The translations under genes were made by a program, and so were the position numbers. From Rhizobium sp. Q54 (GTDB lineage: Bacteria > Pseudomonadota > Alphaproteobacteria > Rhizobiales > Xanthobacteraceae): a stretch of 56,517 nt of DNA. The notes under the pieces were generated by a model that saw only the letters and a program-made list of their open reading frames with translations, was not told where the DNA came from and made no database searches. Each line of letters begins with the position of its first letter. Within the stretch, counting starts at the first letter, position 1. Location of the stretch: NCBI GenBank assembly GCA_945907045.1, contig CAMDSH010000024.1:1-56517 (forward strand), read 5' to 3'. This document shows positions 51,968 to 56,517 of the stretch, piece by piece.

Positions 51968-53551
51968 TCAGAACCGCAGCGGCTTGGCCTGACGCACGGC
52001 GGGCAGGTCCTGCACCTTCGACAGAACCTCCGGCGGCACCGTTCCATCGACCTCCACCAGCGCGATGGCGTCGCCGCCGCGCGCATGGCGGCCGAGATGG
52101 AAGGTCGCGATGTTGATGCCGGCCGCGCCGAGGATACTGGCGAACGAGCCGACGAAGCCGGGCTTGTCGACGTTGGTGACGTAGATCATCGAGGGACCGA
52201 ATTCGGCGTCCATGCGGATGCCCTTGATGTTGACGAGGCGCGGGCGGCCATCGGCGTAAACCGTGCCGGAGACCGAGCGCTCCTGATTTTCGCTCGTCAC
52301 CGTGAGCGTGATCAGGCTCTCGTAGTCGCCTTCCGCTTCGCGCGTCGTCTCTTCCACCACCATGCTGCGCTCCTTGGCGATGACCGGGGCGGAGACGACA
52401 TTGACCTCGCCCAGCATCGGCCGCAGCAAACCGGCGAGCGCCGAGGACGTGAGCGCCTTGATTTTCATCGCGGCGACCGGCCCCTCATAAGTGACGCAGA
52501 CCTTTGTAATGCCGCTCTCGGTCAATTGCCCGGCGAAAGAACCGAGCTTGTCGGCCAGCGCGATGAACGGCTTGAGCTTGGGCGCCTCTTCCGCGGTGAT
52601 GGACGGAAAGTTCACCGCGTTGGAAATCGCGCCGCGCAACAGATAGTCGGACATCTGCTCGGCGATCTGCAGCGCGACATTCTCCTGCGCTTCCGTCGTG
52701 GCGGCGCCGAGATGCGGCGTGCACACCACATTGGGATGCTGGAACAGTGGATTTTCCGTCGCAGGTTCCGTGGTGAACACATCGAACGCCGCGCCCGCGA
52801 CCTTGCCGGCATCGAGCGCGGCGCGCAGCGCCTGCTCGTCCACCAGCCCGCCGCGCGCGCAGTTGATGATGCGCACGCCCGCTTTCATTTTTGAGATCGC
52901 TTTCGCGTCGATGACGTTTTTGGTCTTCTCGGTGAGCGGCGTGTGCAGCGTGATGAAGTCGGCGCGCCTGAAAAGATCGTCAAGCTCGACCTTCTCGACG
53001 CCGAGATCGAGGGCCCGCTCCGGCGAGAGGAACGGATCGAACGCGATCACCTTCATCTTCAACCCTTGCGCACGGTCGGCGACGATCGAGCCGATATTGC
53101 CGCAGCCGATGACGCCCAGCGTCTTGCCGGTGATCTCGACGCCCATGAAGCGGTTTTTCTCCCACTTGCCCGCCTGCGTGGAAATATCGGCGGCAGGAAT
53201 CTGCCGCGCCAGCGCCAGCATCAGCGTAATCGCATGCTCGGCGGTGGTGATGGAGTTTCCGAACGGCGTGTTCATCACGATGACGCCGCGCTGCGTCGCC
53301 GCCGGAATATCCACGTTATCGACGCCGATTCCGGCGCGGCCGATGACCTTCAGGTTCTTGGCCTTCTCCAGAATCTTCGCCGAGACCTTGGTGGCGGAGC
53401 GGATCGCGAGGCCGTCGTAATTGCCGATGATCTCGGCGAGCTTCTCCTTGTCCTTGCCGAGGTTCGGCTGGAAATCGACCTCGATGCCGCGGTCCTTGAA
53501 AATTTGAACGGCGGCGGGCGAGAGCGCATCGGAGATGAGAACTTTGGGCAT
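51968..53551 (-). CDS. serA: D-3-phosphoglycerate dehydrogenase
   Basis: A 527-residue enzyme, first step of serine synthesis. The catalytic and NAD domains show GRAGIGVDNVDIPAAT, GVIGCGNIGSIVADRAQGL and CARGGLVDE, with the His-Glu relay in VVCTPHLGAATTEAQE. The C-terminus has the intervening domain and an ACT domain (NVDKPGFVGSFASILGAAGINIATF). Length is normal for the long form. Its final 35 codons come from the repeat at 51970-52075. It lies 160 bases after serC on the same strand. Confidence 0.98.
   Translation of the reverse strand: MPKVLISDALSPAAVQIFKDRGIEVDFQPNLGKDKEKLAEIIGNYDGLAIRSATKVSAKILEKAKNLKVIGRAGIGVDNVDIPAATQRGVIVMNTPFGNSITTAEHAITLMLALARQIPAADISTQAGKWEKNRFMGVEITGKTLGVIGCGNIGSIVADRAQGLKMKVIAFDPFLSPERALDLGVEKVELDDLFRRADFITLHTPLTEKTKNVIDAKAISKMKAGVRIINCARGGLVDEQALRAALDAGKVAGAAFDVFTTEPATENPLFQHPNVVCTPHLGAATTEAQENVALQIAEQMSDYLLRGAISNAVNFPSITAEEAPKLKPFIALADKLGSFAGQLTESGITKVCVTYEGPVAAMKIKALTSSALAGLLRPMLGEVNVVSAPVIAKERSMVVEETTREAEGDYESLITLTVTSENQERSVSGTVYADGRPRLVNIKGIRMDAEFGPSMIYVTNVDKPGFVGSFASILGAAGINIATFHLGRHARGGDAIALVEVDGTVPPEVLSKVQDLPAVRQAKPLRF
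51970..52075. repeat. 106-bp direct repeat, right copy (candidate attachment site)
   Basis: Partner of 49466-49571. It forms the present 3' end of serA; similarity stops one base inside the serA TGA on the element side. Confidence 0.93.
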
Positions 53552-53565
53552 CTTTTTTTTCCTTC

Positions 53566-53706
53566 ACCCTCCCCTGGAGGGGGAGGGTCGGCCGCAAGGC
53601 CGGGGTGAGGTGAAAATCAAATGCGAAATGAGGTTCTGTTGTTGAGCTAGAGCACCCCACCCCGCCGCCCTTCGGGCGTCGACCCTCCCCCTCCAGGGGA
53701 GGGTCA
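53566..53706. repeat. Inverted pair of intergenic repeats between serC and serA
   Basis: CACCCTCCCCTGGAGGGGGAG... (from 53566) and the inverse ...CCCTCCAGGGGAGGGTC (to 53704) form two oppositely facing copies, each with an inner small hairpin (GGCCGCAAGGCC; CGCCCTTCGGGCG). Such GGGAGGG-type elements are common between genes in this group. They would fold into a long hairpin in the serC-serA transcript. Confidence 0.8.
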
Positions 53707-53711
53707 GAAAG

Positions 53712-54884
53712 TCACGCCGCTTGCCGCAGCGCGGCTTTGGTTTCGGCAAAGGCCCAGTCGAGCCAGGGCGTGAGCGCTTCCAAATCAGACCGCTCCACCG
53801 TGCAGCCGCACCAGATGCGAAGGCTCGGCGGCGCGTCGCGGTGATTGGCGACATCGAAAGCAACGCCTTCCTTCTCCAGCACAGACTCCAGCTTCTTGAC
53901 GAAAGCCAGTTGCTGCTCAGGGGGAAGCTTGCTCACCTCAGGGTCCGCGAGCCGCAGGCAGACCGATGTGTTGGAGCGCGTGGCGGGGGCCGATGCCAGA
54001 TTTTCAATCCACGGCGTGCGCACAACCCAATCGGCGATGACTTTCGCGTTGCCGTCCGCCCGCGCGCGCAGGCCCTTGAGCCCGCCCGCGGATTTTCCCC
54101 ATTGCAGGGTGTCGATGTAATCCTCGACGCACAACATCGACGGCGTATTGAGCGTCTCGCCCTCGAACACGCCCTCGTTGATCTTGCCGCCTTTGGTGAG
54201 ACGAAAAATTTTCGGCAACGGCCAGGCCGGCTTGTGAGTTTCCAGCCGTTCCACCGCGCGCGGCGAAAGGATCAGCATGCCGTGCGCAGCCTCGCCGCCC
54301 ATTGCCTTCTGCCAGGAGAAAGTGACGACATCGAGCTTGGTGAAATCGAGATTTTGCGCGAACGCCGCCGAAGTGGCGTCGCAGATGGTCAATCCCTTGC
54401 GGTCGGCGGCGATCCAATTTGCGTCCGGCACGCGCACGCCCGAAGTGGTGCCGTTCCAGGTGAACACGATGTCGGTGGCGCTATCGACTTTGGAGAGATC
54501 GGGCAATTCGCCGTAGGGCGATTTGATCGTCGTGACGTCTTTTAATTTAAGTTCCTTGGCGACGTCGCTCACCCAGCCTTCGCCGAAGGATTCCCACGCC
54601 AGCATGGTGACGGGGCGCTGCCCAAGCAGCGACCACAGCGCCAGTTCGACCGCGCCGGTGTCGGAAGCCGGCACGATGCCGATGCGATAATTGGCGGGGA
54701 CTTCGAGCACTTCGCGCGTGAGATCGATGGCGCGCTTGAGCTTCGCCTTGCCGATCTTCGATCGGTGCGAGCGTCCGAGAACGGCGTCTGTGAGGGTTTG
54801 CAGGCTCCAGCCGGGGCGCTTGGCGCACGGGCCGGACGAGAAGTGCGGAACGGCCGGCCGCACGCCGGGCTTCGGATTCGTCAT
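53712..54884 (-). CDS. serC: Phosphoserine aminotransferase
   Basis: A 390-residue PLP enzyme of serine synthesis, converting 3-phosphohydroxypyruvate and glutamate. It belongs to the short-variant group of Alphaproteobacteria: PAVPHFSSGPCAKRPGW at the start, IVPASDTGAVELALWSLLG, the WNGTTSGVRVPD block and the PLP lysine in VTFSWQKAMGGEAAHGM. Its leader contains a serC-type RNA structure. serA follows 160 bases downstream, separated by inverted repeats. Confidence 0.96.
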   Translation of the reverse strand: MTNPKPGVRPAVPHFSSGPCAKRPGWSLQTLTDAVLGRSHRSKIGKAKLKRAIDLTREVLEVPANYRIGIVPASDTGAVELALWSLLGQRPVTMLAWESFGEGWVSDVAKELKLKDVTTIKSPYGELPDLSKVDSATDIVFTWNGTTSGVRVPDANWIAADRKGLTICDATSAAFAQNLDFTKLDVVTFSWQKAMGGEAAHGMLILSPRAVERLETHKPAWPLPKIFRLTKGGKINEGVFEGETLNTPSMLCVEDYIDTLQWGKSAGGLKGLRARADGNAKVIADWVVRTPWIENLASAPATRSNTSVCLRLADPEVSKLPPEQQLAFVKKLESVLEKEGVAFDVANHRDAPPSLRIWCGCTVERSDLEALTPWLDWAFAETKAALRQAA

Positions 54885-54887
54885 CGT

Positions 54888-54924
54888 CTATCCTTCCAGA
54901 TAGTCGCCCTTCGGTGGGGAAGGG
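54888..54924 (-). ncRNA. Candidate serC leader RNA motif (two tandem hairpins)
   Basis: Two adjacent hairpins lie just before serC: CCCTTC/GAAGGG (54907-54912 with 54919-54924) and CTATC/GATAG (54888-54892 with 54899-54903). The second presents the GGAAG ribosome-binding sequence in its loop and ends three bases before the ATG. A structured serC motif has been described upstream of alphaproteobacterial serC genes; this fits in place and form. Confidence 0.6.
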
Positions 54925-54937
54925 TGTCCCATCGCCG

Positions 54938-54966
54938 GGGATAAGGAAGGAGAGGCCCGCCGTCAA
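54938..54966 (-). promoter_or_regulatory. Housekeeping-type promoter of serC
   Basis: On the minus strand, TTGACG (54961-54966), a 17-base spacer, then TATCCC (54938-54943). Transcription would start about ten bases before the first leader hairpin. Confidence 0.5.
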
Positions 54967-54974
54967 GCGGGAGA

Positions 54975-55005
54975 AAAGATTATGCCCGCCTCAATAGGCG
55001 GGCAT
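54975..55005 (-). terminator. Terminator of the outer-membrane protein gene
   Basis: Perfect 10-bp stem ATGCCCGCCT/AGGCGGGCAT with a 4-base loop, followed on the minus strand by AATCTTTT. Confidence 0.88.
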
Positions 55006-55025
55006 TGGCGCTAATTATGGGCTTG

Positions 55026-55748
55026 TCAGTCCAGCAAATAACGCACGCCGAGGCGGATCTCGTCGGCGGAAATGTCCTTGATGGTGAGCCGGTTGGTGTC
55101 CGGCCCGCTGATCGCGTTGCCGAGCTTGATGTGGCGATAGCCGACATCGATCAGGAAATTCGGATGAAACATATAGCTCACGCCGGCCATGTAGGCCCAG
55201 GACATCGTCCACTTGCTCGGAATTGCAGGCGAAGCCGCGAGCGCCGGCACGCTGATGTAATCGGCGGTGCTCAAATATGAGCCGCCGAAACCGGCGCCGA
55301 TGTAAGGCGTCAATCCAGCCCAGGTGCCGAGATCGAGATAGCCGTTGAGCAGCAAGCTGAAACCGTCGACGCGCGCTGATTGCGTCATGACGCCGCCGGT
55401 GAGGCCGCTATATTTGGCGCGGGTGCCATAGTCGCCGGTGATGTCGGTGCGGAACCACTTGGCTTTGTAGCCAATGCCGAAGCCGAACATGGCCGACTTG
55501 TCGATCTTGCTCTCGGCGGGATTGGCGCCGGTGTCATTCACGCCGCTGCCGACCTTGTTGATGCGATAGCCGACATCGCCGCGCAGATACCAGCCGGAGG
55601 AAAATTCATCGATGAGCAGCGGCGATTTTTCAAGGAGCGGCGGAGGCGCCGGCATCGGCGGCATTCGCGGCACGTCGGCCGCCTGAGCGCTCACTGCGAA
55701 CAAAACCGCCAGAGCGCTGGCCGCACCAAACTTCTTCAAGCAACCCAT
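55026..55748 (-). CDS. Outer-membrane beta-barrel protein (Omp25/opacity-like)
   Basis: A 240-residue protein. The signal peptide ends SAQAADV. A Pro/Met-rich segment (PRMPPMPAPPPLLEKS) precedes an eight-strand type barrel: GWYLRGDVGYRINKV, MFGFGIGYKAKWFRTDITGDY, LTPYIGAGFGGSYL, FLIDVGYRHIKLGN and the final IRLGVRYLLD. These are abundant surface proteins of Rhizobiales. ATG 55748 is preferred because it starts the signal peptide. It has its own terminator and faces the same way as the related gene upstream. Confidence 0.9.
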   Translation of the reverse strand: MGCLKKFGAASALAVLFAVSAQAADVPRMPPMPAPPPLLEKSPLLIDEFSSGWYLRGDVGYRINKVGSGVNDTGANPAESKIDKSAMFGFGIGYKAKWFRTDITGDYGTRAKYSGLTGGVMTQSARVDGFSLLLNGYLDLGTWAGLTPYIGAGFGGSYLSTADYISVPALAASPAIPSKWTMSWAYMAGVSYMFHPNFLIDVGYRHIKLGNAISGPDTNRLTIKDISADEIRLGVRYLLD

Positions 55749-55884
55749 GACAACTATCCTTCGATGACGCCACAGCGGCGGCACTCAAGCCGCACTACCC
55801 ATTCGCCAGACCATGCCGGATGAAGGTTAAGGCTGGATTAACCATATAAATTCACCACGATTGTTAACGGGTGAAGGCGCGCAA

Positions 55885-56517
55885 TCAGCCCCGGCTGCGA
55901 ACGGCCGGAGGCGGCGCGTAGACGGGCGGCGGCGTGTAAGCCGGCTGCTGGTACTGCGGCTGATATTGCGGCTGATACTGCTGCTGGTAATGCGGCTGGT
56001 ACTGCGGCTGATACGGCTGCTGGTAGACCGGCTGCGGATAATATTGCGGACGGGGCGAGAACGTCTCGGCGAACCCGTCGAGATTGAATCTCAGGCCGAG
56101 TTTCAAGTCGTGCGACGTGAGTTTGTGAAACTCCATCGGATTGTAGACGTTGTTGACCCCTGTATAGGTCTGGATGTCGCCGGACAAGGCATCGCCCAGG
56201 CTGACGTAGCGATAGGCCAGTTCGACGGTGAAGTTTTTCGTGACCTTGTAGCCAAGGCCCGCGTGCAGCGCCCAGGCGAAATTCCACTTCGACGCCGTGT
56301 CGCCGAATGCGACGCCCGCGTTGGGCGTGTTGATGTCCATGAAGCTGTGAATGGTGTTGCGCGAGAAACCGATGCCGGCGCCGACGAAGGGCGTGAGCGA
56401 GTACCAGGTTCCTAGATCCACGTAGGCGTTGGCGAGGAAAGAGCCGGTCCCGGGAATCTGCACAGGACGATAAGTGGAATTTCTGCCTGACGGCGGGCAC
56501 GCTGTGCCCTGCGAATC
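55885..56517 (-). CDS. Outer-membrane beta-barrel protein with Gln/Tyr/Pro tail (5' end beyond window)
   Basis: The frame is open to the right window edge, so the N-terminus and signal are missing; 210 residues are present. Barrel-type strands are seen in GSFLANAYVDLGTWYSLTPF, WALHAGLGYKVTKNFTVELAYRYVSLGD and LKLGLRFNLDGF, where the barrel should end. An unusual tail of about 65 residues follows, built of YQPQ/YQPH/YQQ units and then PPPVYAPPP. It is a paralogue of the neighbouring 55026-55748 protein in overall plan. Confidence 0.85.
   Translation of the reverse strand, partial: DSQGTACPPSGRNSTYRPVQIPGTGSFLANAYVDLGTWYSLTPFVGAGIGFSRNTIHSFMDINTPNAGVAFGDTASKWNFAWALHAGLGYKVTKNFTVELAYRYVSLGDALSGDIQTYTGVNNVYNPMEFHKLTSHDLKLGLRFNLDGFAETFSPRPQYYPQPVYQQPYQPQYQPHYQQQYQPQYQPQYQQPAYTPPPVYAPPPAVRSRG

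Larger units (their letters stand above)
49466..52075. mobile_element. Single-gene insertion unit at the serA 3' end
   Basis: Two 106-bp copies of the serA 3' end enclose about 2.4 kb that contains one gene (49588-51861) and an upstream operator-like array. One repeat plus the interior is 2504 bp. The interior is less G/C-rich than its surroundings (the line 50401-50460 has 29 G/C of 60). The intact serA now uses the copy carried by the unit. No integrase, transposase or terminal inverted repeats are present, so movement would need help from elsewhere. Confidence 0.75.

Noticed and set aside
55920..56050. Repeated CTGGTA/CTGATA units taken as a possible CRISPR or tandem-repeat locus
   Set aside because: They are the codons of the YQPQ tail of the outer-membrane protein, with no spacers.

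Overview
This window is chromosomal DNA of an alphaproteobacterium of the Hyphomicrobiales (Rhizobiales), close to the Bradyrhizobium/Rhodopseudomonas/Xanthobacteraceae group. The evidence is the high G+C, the CtrA and ChpT cell-cycle proteins, the CtrA-fliI-fliJ arrangement, a DUF3551-type small secreted protein, an EipA (DUF1134) protein, GANTC sites at the ctrA promoter, and intergenic palindromes typical of this group. All assignments come from reading the sequence; no database search was run.

Layout. 1-3,020: repeat-rich leader, flhA, and a small membrane-protein gene. 3,238-5,469: an autotransporter whose frame is broken by one amber codon between passenger and barrel. 5,479-8,766: a minus-strand set (membrane protein, methyltransferase, Bug-type binding protein). 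8,880-15,520: M15 peptidase, PPK2, lipocalin-like protein, a winged-helix/TPR regulator and several small membrane or secreted proteins. 15,698-18,695: fliJ and fliI, divergent from ctrA. 19,130-24,155: cytochrome c, a receiver protein, a PAS-PAS-PAS HisKA_2 kinase and a RoxA-like dihaem cytochrome. 24,160-30,669: cheA-cheW-cheY-cheB-cheR with chpT upstream. 30,796-34,326: cysQ-like phosphatase, YHS protein, eipA, a coiled-coil protein. 34,409-39,716: tRNA-Val(CAC), a TAXI-like protein, a Tat-exported dioxygenase-like protein with a haem membrane partner, an L,D-transpeptidase, small genes, a sterol-desaturase-family protein, tRNA-Glu(CTC). 39,785-49,300: HerA-like ATPase, rluD, rpoH, a diguanylate cyclase, hypothetical proteins and purA. 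49,464-54,884: serA and serC, with an insertion between serA and purA. 55,026-56,517: two beta-barrel outer-membrane proteins, the second cut by the window edge.

Regulation. CtrA (with five GANTC sites and a CtrA half-site upstream), its phosphotransferase ChpT, flagellar export genes, a chemotaxis operon and a diguanylate cyclase lie together. Near-consensus CtrA boxes precede fliI, cheA and the cyclase, so the window looks like part of a cell-cycle/motility regulon.

Most unusual: between purA and serA sits a compact unit of about 2.5 kb bounded by 106-bp direct repeats of the serA 3' end (104/106 identical). It carries one 757-residue P-loop GTPase-like gene and, just upstream of it, a four-box, dyad-symmetric, 11-bp-phased CGTTGTTC/GAACAACG array. 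It looks like a single-gene mobile element that entered serA and rebuilt its 3' end, with its own operator. No integrase gene is present. Its function is unknown; a role in defence or stress is only a guess.
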